Shown here: in pieces, positions 11,601 through 21,795 of the stretch
How positions within the stretch are numbered: position 1 is the stretch's first letter
Layout: each line of letters opens with the position of its first letter
Source of the DNA: Leucosporidium creatinivorum
Lineage: Eukaryota; Basidiomycota; Microbotryomycetes; Leucosporidiales; Leucosporidiaceae
NCBI GenBank assembly: GCA_001600635.1
Contig: BCKL01000014.1
Coordinates: 662,855 to 726,854, forward strand
Direction of reading: 5' to 3'
DNA: 64,000 bases
Translations under genes and position numbers: made by a program
Notes under the pieces: generated by a model
Told to the model about the DNA's origin: nothing
The model's input: the letters and a program-made list of their open reading frames with translations, nothing else
Database searches by the model: none

Positions 11601-13624
11601 GACTCTCCCTCCTTGGCCGCCGAGCCGGTTCCCCAGACCTTGGTCTGTCCCAGCAGGACGGTGTAGGTCGCCCAGACCTCGACCTTGACGGTCTCCTCGC
11701 GCTCTCCGAAGCGGGAGATGAGAGCGGGAGAGACGGTCTGGTAGAAGGTGCTGAGAAGGTCGGAGCGGGTGGAGATGCAGGCGGTGAGGAGCTTGGTGGC
11801 CGAGCGGCGGACCTTCCACGAGGTGTCGTCGTCGTCCGAGTACCTGTAGGAGAGTCAGACATTAGCTCGTGCTCCTAGAAGAGCGTTTCGTAGCTTACTC
11901 GTCTCCGAAGTCGTCGTCCTCATCGGCATCCTCCTCGTCCGAAGCCTCGCCCATCTCGACGTCCTCATCATCATCTCCGGCGTAGTTCTGTGGGAGAGTA
12001 GGTCAGCTCTGATCTGTCCGAAATATAAGGATCGCCTCACAGGATCATGCTTGAGGAGCGAGGTAGCGGCCTCGACGATCTGGGTGAAGAAGGGAGCCAC
12101 CTCGGTGGGGCACTTGAGGACGAGAGCCTCGAGCGACTGGAGAGCGACCTCTTTGAGCTCATCGTCGTCCTTCTGGAGAGTGGCAATGATGAGGGGAACG
12201 AGGTCCTTGGTCTTCTTGCCCATCTTAACGGGGGCGGTCCTGCGCACGCCGAGAAGGGTCAGCTCGGCGCAGCGTAAGCGCTGGAGAAGGCTACGCACCT
12301 GGCAAGAGCGGCGACAAGCGAGACGGAAGTCTTGAGCTGCTCGATGTCGGAGCCCTTGAGGAACTTGACGACGGTCGAGGTGACCAGGGTGTTGAAGAGG
12401 GTGGTCTCATGAGCCGCCGAGATGAGGGTCGCTATTCGGAGCAGAGGTCAGCGATCGCTCTCCGTGGCTGCAGCTTCGACTCACCGAGCGCAGCTACAGA
12501 GCGCTTGCGAAGGGCAGGTCGAGGGTTGGAAAGAAGGGGAGTGATGGCCTTGAGCGAGGAGGTCTGGAGGGAGGTGTTGGTGCGGACGGTGGTTTCGAAG
12601 CGGGACAGGATGTCGGAGAGAAGGTCCAGCGAGTCGATGAGGAGCTCCGAGGAAGAGGCGGACTGTAGAGCAGCGCTGGGTGAGCTTCAAGTCGCGCCCG
12701 AAGCGATGGGAGGGGGACATACGTTCTCGAGCTGGGCGATCACCTTGGGCGCGAGCTTGGTGCAGCAGGTGACAGCAAGCGGGGATCCAGGAGTGACCTC
12801 AGCAACGACAGTCTTGAGTCCTGTGGCAGAGCAGCAGAGTCAGCTTCGGCGCGCTTCCCGAGCGGACGTCAAGACGCAAGCCTACCGAGACTGGCGATGT
12901 CACGGACTCCCTCGTCCTTGCTGGCGGTGAAGGCTACAAGTCGGTCGATGATGGTCTGGATGCGAGACTCGGAGACGTGCTTGATGAGCGCCGCGAGCCT
13001 ATGGAGCGCGAACAGAGCGGAGGTCAGCGCTTCGGTGTGCGAGTCGTAGGCTGTCAGAAGTAGCTGGAGTAGCAGAGCAAGTATCCTTGTAGCTCTGCTG
13101 CAGCTCAGCAGCCCTCGCCTGCCGCTCTGCCGCACCTGCACCGCTGTGACCAGCTCAGACCTCCTCCACCTCGAAACAGCTCGCGCGCTGGAAGCTGTAG
13201 ACGCGTACTCACGCCTTGACCGCCAAGTTCTTGACTTCACCGTTCAAGTCGTTCATGAGAGCCAAGATCTGCTCTACGGTAGAGTGCTCGGTCGCGTCGT
13301 CGACTCCAAACTGGTCGCCGCTTCGCTGAACCTCTGAGATCAGGTCGTTGAGCGCCATGAACCTGTAGCAGAATAGTGGGGTGAGCTTCCAGAGGGAGCT
13401 GTAGTACACTGGAGCAGCTCTACCTCAGATCAGCGTCCGGGTTGCGCATCTGCGAGCGGGGGGTTCGACCGTCAGCTTGTAGCTCGGTATCTTGGCCTGG
13501 GGCGAGCGGTTTGCTGCAGCGTGGCGCTGTAGGGGAGTGCTAGAATGCTAGGCGCTGGTCTAGCCGGCTGTAAACCACTCACTTTGGTCACAAGACCTCC
13601 TACGGAGTACGAGTTACGGCTCAT
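8604..13624 (-). CDS. CAND1: cullin-associated NEDD8-dissociated protein 1 (CAND1/TIP120)
   Basis: A HEAT-repeat protein of about 1,200 residues, the usual CAND1 length, in at least fifteen exons. CAND1 binds unneddylated cullin-RBX1 and exchanges F-box/substrate-receptor modules of SCF ligases in cytosol and nucleus. The start [14 protein letters not shown] is followed by [12 protein letters not shown], matching the N-terminal first HEAT repeat. Further HEAT units include [17 protein letters not shown], the acidic insert near 11.9-12.0 kb, [13 protein letters not shown], and [18 protein letters not shown]. The C-terminus is [18 protein letters not shown] then [11 protein letters not shown]. 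The last 1.5 kb is nearly open across introns, which hides their edges. Two F-box proteins, potential clients of the SCF cycle, are encoded elsewhere in the window; the link is functional, not positional. Family assignment is strong. Confidence 0.9.
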
Positions 13625-14012
13625 GGCGATTCGGCGTAAAATGACCCTTCAGAGGGCGATTTTTGGGGTGTAGGGTGTTGTAGATTGCTACAGAAGATGA
13701 TACCGAGCTGCAGAAAGTCGGAGCACGGCGAGCGGAACAGAGGCAGCGAGTGAGAGGAGGGAGAGAGGCGCTGGAGCGAAACGTCCGAGTTTCGACGAGC
13801 TCGGTGGTCTTGCTCCTGCACTACACTCGCTTCTGTTCGGACCACCAATCAACATTGTAACTCTACAGCACACAGCACAGCGTGGCTTCCCTACATCTTG
13901 ACGAGCCGGGCTCACCGAAGGGCCACCGCGTCCGCCGCTCCACAGTCAGTCTTCTACGCTTTCTGCACCTCTTGAATCGCCGAGCTGACCTCGCGCGTAC
14001 TGTGTTACATAG
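13625..14012. promoter_or_regulatory. divergent promoter region of CAND1 and aldose epimerase
   Basis: About 390 bases separate the CAND1 start from the first readable coding base of the epimerase. The right end (13965-14012) looks like the 3' end of an intron, with a GCTGACC branch site and a TAG acceptor at 14010-14012. An upstream leader exon of the epimerase must therefore lie in this region. No ATG that joins in phase was found. Confidence 0.5.
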
Positions 14013-16013
14013 TGGGGCTTCATCACCGGTGCGGGAGCCGTGTATGAACCCGTAGGAACCTTCCCCGGCGATAGTTCAGCCCCTCCTCCTCTGATCCCTA
14101 TCATCCGAACGCCCGACGACCACTCTCGGCGGAACAAGCTGCTGATAGGAGGAGGTATCATCACCATCCTCATCGCCCTCTGGGCCATCGTGCACCCCAG
14201 AGGCGAGCGCAGCAGCTACGCCTTCACCCACCGCAACGGCTCCAACATTGATGTATTTAGGGATTGGACGATCAGTGCACCGGATGGGAGTGCTCAAGCT
14301 ACATTTATTGGTGAGTTGGCGAGCTGCTCCTGCTGTAGCATGTATGCTGGACAACTGGAACCCTAACGCCGATCCATCCCCTTTAGGCCTCGGCGCAACT
14401 TTGACCAATTTCTGGGTGTGGGATAAGCATGGAGTACAGCGGGATGTGGTGTTGGGATGTATGTTCGTCCCTCGCTGATTTCGCTACAGCTCACTGACCT
14501 TCCCTTCGACCTCCAGATGACGACCGAACTCAGTACCTCCTCGACCCCAACTACGCCTACTTTGGTTCAGTCGTAGGGCGTTACGCCAACCGCCTTCGTA
14601 ATTGTACGCCTTCGATGTATCTACCCTCTCATCGAGCCGTAGCTGACTCTCTTCACGGACAGCCTCCTTCTCCATCCCCCCAGCTCGGTCGCTCGACAAG
14701 CTCCCTCCCCGCGCTCAAGTCTTTCACACCACGCCCAACGAGCACGGAGGGCGCAACACGCTACATGGAGGCATGTGGGGCTACTCGAGGGCGGGGTGGA
14801 GTCTCGTCTCTCATACGAAGGATACGGTCGTGTTCGAGTTGAAGGACGAGGCGGGCACAGAGGGTGAGCTCTCGAGCTCCTCGTCTCTCGCATGACGAAG
14901 CTGATCCTATTCTGTGCGATAGGCTTCCCCGCCACCGTCACCACCCAAGCGACCTACACCCTCGGCGCCAACGCCGTTTGGACTACTTCGTTCAAATCGA
15001 CCGTCACAGGCGGAGAGACGCCCTTGATGCTCTCTTCGCATGTGTATTGGAACTTGGATGGCTATGGAGCAGAGGAGGAGGCGGAAGGGTTGGGAGCGAT
15101 GAATCATACGCTCAAAATTGCGAGTAGTAGCTGGATTGGAACGGATGGGATACTGGTGAGCTTCGGGGCTGACTGGCTTCGTCCCAGAAGCAACGGAGTT
15201 CTCCGAGATGATGAGCTGACCATTTGTACTCGTTGACAGGTCCCGACAGGCGACATCATCCCCATCTCGAAAGGCTCGGGCATGGATTTCCGCTCGGCGC
15301 GGCCAGTCGGCGACCGAATGGATCAGATGAAGGGCAAGTGTGGTACTGGTGAGTCTCGCATCATCTTCCTGTAGCCTACGATCGGCTCCGACTTGCTGCT
15401 CTCTCACCGAGCGAGCGCCGAGCTCACCCTCCCTCCTCCCTTCGCAGGCTGCACCGGCTACGACAACGCCTTCATCTTTGACCAACCGCACAACGCTCAG
15501 AAAGACGTTGTAGCCGAGCTCGCCTCGCCCGCCTCGGGCATCAAGTCCGTTCTCTGCGCTTTCCCTCCCTCCCTTTCCCGCTAACCTCGGCTCCCACACG
15601 CGCGCAGACTCTCAATCCTAACCAACCAACCAGCCATGCAACTCTACACCTGTAACGGTCTCCATCCACTCTACTACCCGCGGAAGAGCTCGCATGGAGG
15701 TGAGAGTAAGGGGTATGGGGAGAGGAGCTGTGTGGTCATGGAGATGCAGGGGAGGATTGGGGGCGTTAGGGAGGTGCAGTGGGGGGAGGATCAGGTGGGT
15801 TTTGATTTGATCTTTTTGCCGACTCGGGTCGAGTGTTGGGGGGCGTGGATCTCATTGAAGGGGGGGAGCGGTGGAGCTCTCAGCTCGGCGGAGAGTTTTG
15901 GGCGCTGACTTTCGTTCCACTCTCTTCTTCTCGTCTGTCGCCTACTCGCTCAGATCTACGACGACGAGCGGCCGTACGAATGGTGGAGCCAGTACACCTT
16001 CTCGACGGTGTGA
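14013..16013 (+). CDS. aldose 1-epimerase with N-terminal membrane anchor
   Basis: A galactose-mutarotase-type enzyme interconverting alpha and beta sugar anomers. Eight or nine exons encode a short cytoplasmic stretch, one transmembrane segment (KLLIGGGIITILIALWAIV) and the epimerase fold, so the catalytic part should face the cell exterior or Golgi lumen. Family marks in order: GRYANR, NEHGGRNTLHGG (substrate-binding His), SSHVYWNLDG (catalytic His), GYDNAFIF, and VVMEMQG near the end (position of the catalytic Glu). The final exon ends YEWWSQYTFSTV. The true start is unresolved: coding sequence is open from 14013 in the right frame, but no in-frame ATG lies upstream in the same exon, and GTG at 14040 is not a credible eukaryotic start. 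A short upstream coding exon is inferred. Confidence 0.85.
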
Positions 16014-16358
16014 GCGCTCTCGACGGGCTCGGTCGGCGAGAAGGAGCGGGAGGAGCTATCTTTATTACTAGTAGTATCGGTCTGTTGTATGTTGACTTTC
16101 AAGATGTGGAACCAGTGCTCTCTCTGTGTCAAGGCTTTCACAGGTCGACGAGAGAATTGAGAGTGCTCCGCGCCGAGAGCTCTTCTCCCTCTCTCCCTAT
16201 CGTCTCTGCATCTCAGCGACCAGAGCGAACGAGGAAGATAGTTCAATTGCCTAAACACTGCTAGAAAGACTCAAGAGCAAAACACTAATCTACAGTACAC
16301 TACTCTCCTCGGACCGTGCCGAGCCGAGCTCTCCCCCCGCTTCCAACAACCTGCTCGC
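16014..16358. other. convergent spacer
   Basis: 3' ends of the epimerase (+) and the low-complexity gene (-) meet here. No coding signal was seen; the region should contain both polyadenylation sites. Confidence 0.55.
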
Positions 16359-18136
16359 TCAGCCCCATCTTCCACCGGCTCCTCCTGCGCTAGCTACCAT
16401 ACCCGCTTCTACGATTCCCCTCCCCGCGCCGCTCAAGAGTGAAGGGAGGGAGAGGGAGAACTTGCGTTTCGGCGCTGGAGGTGGGGTCGGCGCTGCTGCC
16501 GAGCAGAGTGTGGGAGTCGAGGAGGGCTGAGTGGATGTGGTGGTGAGAGGTGGAGCGGTCTCGGTGGAGGGTGAGATTGGTGGAGAGGGAGGGGAGGGAG
16601 GCGCGGCGCCGAGGGAAGGAGGGGGAGCGGCGGCGAGCTGCTTGGAGGTGTAGGTTGTTTCCGGGGACATGGGAGGGGTGAGGGGCGCTGTGGTGGTCGT
16701 CGTTGTCGGTTGCTTGTTGCTTGTTGATGATGCAGTCGTCTCCACCTCCGAAGAAGGAGACGTCGACTCGGCGCCCTCTTCCGATTCCTCGCCCGACCCC
16801 TCCTCAACAAACACCTCCAACCCATCCTTCTCCCCCCTCCTCATCCTCTGACACTGCACCTCATCCACCACTACCGCTCCTTTCCTCTCTCCCTCTCCGA
16901 CGTCATCCTCCTCCTCGCTCTCCCCACTCTCGGCTTTCCCCTTCTCACTCCCTCCCTGCGCCGCCTTCCATCCTACCATCCCCGCCCTCTCCTCCGCCGC
17001 TTTACTATCCCTCCTCCTCTTCCGACGAGCGCTTTTACTCCACTTCTCGACGTACTCCCCTTCGGAGCAGGAGCGGCCGTACTCTGCTCCCGCCGAGCAG
17101 GAGGAACAGCATGGAGCGAGGGGGATAATGAGGGGGTCGCCGGGTGCTGGTGTTGTGATAGTGGTGAGGGAGGGAGAGACGAGAGGGAGGGTCGATGGGT
17201 GGGAGGTGTGAGGAGAGAGAGGTGGGAAGGGGTCGGCGATGAGTTCGGGTTCGGCGGAGGGAGAGAGGAGGTCGACGGCGGTGGCGGTGCTGGAGGAGGT
17301 GGGTGATCCGACCGAACCAAACGAGCAAGGCTTGAGGATCCCTTTGCTCGGTGGACTGGTAGCCATCGCCGAGGGACAGCATCTCCTCGTCAATCCGGGC
17401 AAGCGGATCTTCAACCCCCTTCCCTCTCCACCAGCAGCATCAGAGATGAACCCTACATCCTCCTCTTCCTCCTTCCTCTGTCGTCCTCTAAACTCGGGTA
17501 CAGCAGGATCGGAACAGCTTCGACTCGTGGCGAAGGAGTTCTTCTCCCGCTCTCGTTCTGGGGAGGGGGAGCGGAGGGCGTTGGAATGGGAAGGAGTGAG
17601 GAGGGGTTGGAGAGATGAGTTGAAACCTGCGCAGACGGAGCGCCAGGCGCGGGTGGTGGCTGAGGTGAGGTTGGGAGTGTCGAGTCTGTGTAAGAGGGAG
17701 GGAGAGTTGGAGCCCCAGGGTCAGCGATGAGCGACTTGGGCTTGGAGGAGGCGGCTGCCATCCTACAGCGAGCGGGAAGCAGTAGCAAGGGAGAGAGAGA
17801 CAGGAAGACATACGAGTAAGTTCTGACTGCGATACGTGGTCTCCCCTTTGGCTGTAGTTGCAGTTGTTGTCCTAGACCAGAGACCAAGGCGGGGTCCTTT
17901 TCCCCTTCTGCGGCACATTGAATCAAGAGGGTCAAAGGGCAAAATGCTACTCGTTTGGAGCGGGTAGCAGTAGTCGTAGAGGAAGCGGTGGTAGTGCTCT
18001 CCAGTGAGGGGGACGACAAGGGAGAGTACGCAAGAGGGAGGCTGTTGATGCGGGATGAGGAAGGAGGGGACAAGTCGAGTGATTCCAAGTCGTCCGAAGA
18101 GATGTACGAGTGAGGGTGACTACCCATACCGACCAT
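16359..18136 (-). CDS. low-complexity protein, 549 residues, one intron
   Basis: Two long open frames on the minus strand become one gene when a single intron is removed: exon 1 is 17814-18136, exon 2 is 16359-17685. The donor is GTATGT and the acceptor TTACACAG with a CGCTGACC branch site. The spliced length (1,650 bases) divides by three and keeps frame into DTPNLTSATTRAWRSVC. The N-terminal part has a conserved-looking block SKRVAFCPLTLLIQCAAEG. The middle has KGILKPCSFG and a basic patch KSARRKRRRDSK. The remainder is Ser/Thr/Pro/Glu-rich and probably disordered. I do not recognise the family, and nuclear location is only suggested by the basic patch. Reading straight through the intron would give a false frame and a stop at 17453. 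Confidence 0.7.
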
Positions 18137-19111
18137 TTCTTGCTGCTGTGGGTGATGCTGTAGCCTTGTAGAGTGGCGAGGAGCGATGAGGTCGAAGCGA
18201 AAGAGCTGATCAGGTGCGCGGGGGGAAACGATCTAGGCGTGGGGAAGGAGCAGAGGAAAGAGGAGGCGTTCTGTAGGTCGATATGGCTGCAGGGTCAGCT
18301 GTACTGTAGATAATGGTCAAGGGCTGAGAATAAATCTTACTCTCGAATGGCCGACCTTCTGCACCCTACTCGAAGACCAACGAATCTCTCGCAGCCGAGC
18401 GTAGCGCTACAGCAGCGTCCTGGGAAAGCTGCCTCTTTCATCGCAGTCGTCCCTGCTAGTCCCGATAGGGTTGCTGCTCTGCAATAGCCCTCTCGCACTC
18501 CTGCGCCGAGAAAGGCGTCGTCGCTGCTCGGCGAGGGCTGGGGAGGATGAAGGCGGGTTGGAAACTGTTGCTAAGCATCGTCGGTCTAGCTTTCTAGCTT
18601 TGAGAGCTTTACGTGGCTCCTCCTGCTGTAGCTCAACCCCAAGAGCCTTACTCGCTCCTCCTCGAGGCCATGCCAAACTGACTCGAAGGCGGCGTATGCC
18701 CGAACGTGGCTTGATAGGATACAGTCGACCGTGTAGGTAGGCATGAAGGTGTATCGAAGCATTGAGTCACTGCTGAGACGAGAACGAGGTGATGTGGGAG
18801 AGGGAGAAGGGCGAAAGACACGATTCGGCGAAGAGGGCTCGGCTCGGCATCGGGGAGTTGGGGAGTAAGGTTTCGGGAGAAGCATCGGTAGCACACAAGA
18901 AGCGAGTGGGATGATCAGGAGCAACACAAGCTGAGCGGAAGGGAAGCAAGGACCCCCTAATGAGGTGGACACCCTTCGCCGAGAGGCCATTGCCTCTTCT
19001 CCTCCGCCGAATTACCTCGTGTCTTCATCTCATCGCCGAACACTCTATCGAGCTACAGCATACTGTCTCGAACCGCCTAGGACTCATCGGGTGCACTAAA
19101 CGAGCAGCACG
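18137..19111. promoter_or_regulatory. divergent promoter region
   Basis: 975 bases between two divergent genes. Pyrimidine- and purine-rich tracts and several copies of CTGTAG/CTACAG occur, but no credible gene. It should hold the promoters of the low-complexity gene (left) and the F-box/WD gene (right). Confidence 0.5.
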
Positions 19112-21325
19112 ATGTCGAAACGAGCTCGCTCGCCATCATCGTTATCGCGGAGAGCGGTGGAAGATGCGGGGGAGGGTTCGGAAGGCTCAAATCAAGTACG
19201 AATAGCTACCAGGTAAGGGCTTGCTGCTTTTCGTGCAGTACAAGCTCTCTAGTCGCCCTACAACGAGGGCGAGAGAGAGGTGGAGGCATGCGCTCGAGAT
19301 GCTGGTCATCGGCGAGGCTTGCTCCTGGCGAGGGGTGGCCTGACGACTCTCATACAGCTTTCTGATCCTTCTTCTGCTCTCCTACAGCACCAGCACCCTC
19401 AGTCGCCCATCGAAGCGCCACCGCTCAGCGACAGCAGCGTCCGGCTTCTCTCTCGAAGGCTCATTGAGCGAGGAGATCCTACTGCGCTGCATCTCCTACC
19501 TCCCAGTCGAGGACCTCATCACCATCACCCGAGTCAGCTCAGCCTGGCACCGTCTCGCTCAAGATCCTCAGGTGCGTTGCTCGTCCGTCTCGTCCCGCTC
19601 GAGCGTGCTAACGTCAATCTCATACAGCTCTGGCGCTCGCTCTATCTATCCACCTTCGCACCACCTTCCACCTCCCGCTCGCTCGCATCGCCAGCATCCC
19701 TCGCTCGGACAAGACCCTGGCGCGAGCTCTACAAGATTAGTAGCAATTGGCGCCGAGGGAGCGCGAGAGCCGGGAGCATTGGAAAGACGATGCGCAAGTC
19801 GATACTTGCGGAAGCGCCTCAGGACCTCTCGATAGTGGGAGAAGACCCTGCGCCGGCTCTTCACGACAGCGCCGAACCCCACCGACCTCGACCGATGGAC
19901 ACGACCGATACGATCCTCCAGTTCCATCAGCAGTTCTTCTTCATGGCGACTAGGACCCTTTCCCCTTCTTCCACCCCACCGCCCGTCACCGTACACCAAA
20001 CTCTCCCCTCGGGCGAGTCCCTCGTCGTCGGCTCCATCACCTCCCCAGCGCTTCTCGCCTACTTCTCCGCACGCCCCTCATTTCGCCCTCAGCTGGGAAT
20101 CACCGAGATCAGGCTGGACGAGCGGCCCGAGGAGAACGGAGCCACCTCGCTCCGCCTCGCCGTCTTCTACTCGACCGGCCAATTCTCCCTCTTCCGCCTC
20201 GACCTCCCCTCCACCACCTCGCCCTTCTCCTTCGACGAGGTCTACAGTCACCTCGCTCTATCCATCATCGGACCCCTTTTCTCGACATTTGATCCCGTCG
20301 CTCTCGCTCGCTTTCATTCGCCCCTTATCGCCACATGCTCGAGGGCATTCGTTCTTCGGTTCTGGAGGATTGAAGAGCGGGAGGGAGAGACGAGGGTGGA
20401 GGAGATTGAGCCTAGTTTGAGGAGTAGGGAGAGTTGGGCGCCGGTGGTGTTGACGTTGAAGAAGGTTGAGGGAGAAGGTGGAGCGAGCGAGGAGAGGGAT
20501 GAGTGGGGGATGAGGAAAGCTGGAGGTGTGGAGAAGGATGAGGAGGAGGAGGTCTTCAAAGTCACTCTGGCTTACTCGACGCCCATCTTCCCCGAGGGCT
20601 GGAGTGTCGGGGTGCAAGAGTTCGTGGTTCGGATCCCTCCGCCCTTCCCTCCCTCGGCTCTCGCTTCCACCGGCACCCTCGACCTCAACTTCCGTCGCCC
20701 TCGACCCACAGTCACAACTAGGCACGCCATCGCTCCATCGACCTCCCAGCACATCCCCCTCCCCTCCCGCCGTCACCAGCAACTCGTCACCGCCATCGAG
20801 CACTCCTCTCCTTTCATCGTCACTTCGCGCTCCGACAACACTTTGGACGTCTTCGAAGTGCTTTCCGAGCCTTCTTCCCTCCCTCATCGCCCTTCAATCG
20901 CTTTCAACACCCTCCATCTCCGCAATGATGACCTCGGCGAGAGGCTGAGGATCGTTCATCGCAGGACACTGTTCGGGCATACGGCGAGGGTTGGGAGTGT
21001 GGCGATCGAGGAGGGTGGGAGGTGCGTTAGTGGAGGAGACGATGGAGTTGTCAAGGTTTGGCAGTTGGGGGAGAGGGGGAGGAGGGGGAGTCGACCGGTG
21101 GATGTCGTTGAGGAGGAGGTCGAGCCTGCGCCGAGGAGCGTGTGGGCCGAGTTGAAGGCTAAGAGGGAGATGGGGAGAGCTCGGAGTAGGCAGGCGAATG
21201 CGGTGGAGCAGGTGGTCATGCCGGCGAGGATCAAGAGGGTCTGGTTTGATGAGGATAAGATTGTGACGATTGTGGAGGAGCGGGCGGGAGCAGGGGAGTC
21301 GGTGAGGCTGTTGAGGTTTGATTAG
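19112..21325 (+). CDS. F-box protein with degenerate WD repeats
   Basis: Three exons (19112-19212, 19388-19571, 19628-21325) join in frame to 660 residues. The F-box sits at about residues 54-96 (SLSEEILLRCISYLPVEDL and WHRLAQDPQLWRSLYLSTF) and should bind SKP1 in an SCF ubiquitin ligase. The C-terminal half has beta-propeller character, with one clear WD-like repeat: TLFGHTARVGSVAIEEGG followed by CVSGGDDGVVKVWQLGE. The start MSKRARSPSSLSRR was chosen because only the GTAAGG donor at 19213 leaves the two bases required by exon 2. The substrate is unknown. A large loop rich in Glu and Arg interrupts the propeller. Confidence 0.85.
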
Positions 21326-21795
21326 AGAGGCTCGAAGGTGATGTATCCTTATGTCTATATTTCTGTTGGAACGACCCGTGTAGCAGACTAGTCGCGTATC
21401 GTCTCGGAGGAGAGGCTCGGCGATGGAGCGGGATTGCTTCTCGACTGAGCTGCAGGGCTCTAGCCTCTCGAACGGAGAGCAACCGGACTCATCTTGTACG
21501 TGGGCTTCGACACTTCAAATGTCCTGTACCGTGTCAGCAACTAACTACCCGCGTCGCGCCTTCGCAGCAGCCTTCGGCGGCTCGCTCCTCTTGAGCTGTA
21601 CAAGAACACCGCTCGAATTCGAAATCGGGCTGCCGGAAAGCTACACGAGCTCCCTACCTCGATACATCCCTCACTGCTCCTAGTAAAGTCAAGCTTGGTC
21701 CCTCTTCCCCTCGAACTCGACGTTTCATCTCTCTCCCTCCTTCCGCATCCCCCGTTTCTTCCTGCTACTCAGCTACAACAAGCAACAAGCACACA
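21326..21795. other. intergenic region upstream of the Argonaute gene
   Basis: Spacer with no domain-bearing ORF. The last 90 bases are rich in C and T, as in other leaders of this window, and end at the ATG at 21796. Confidence 0.5.

Noticed and set aside
14040-14042. GTG as start of the aldose epimerase.
   Set aside because: Coding frame is open upstream to a splice acceptor, and GTG starts are not expected in nuclear genes.
17813-17870. A plus-strand intron-like string (GTAAGT, CTGAC, CTGTAG).
   Set aside because: No plus-strand exons flank it; it falls inside exon 1 of the minus-strand low-complexity gene.
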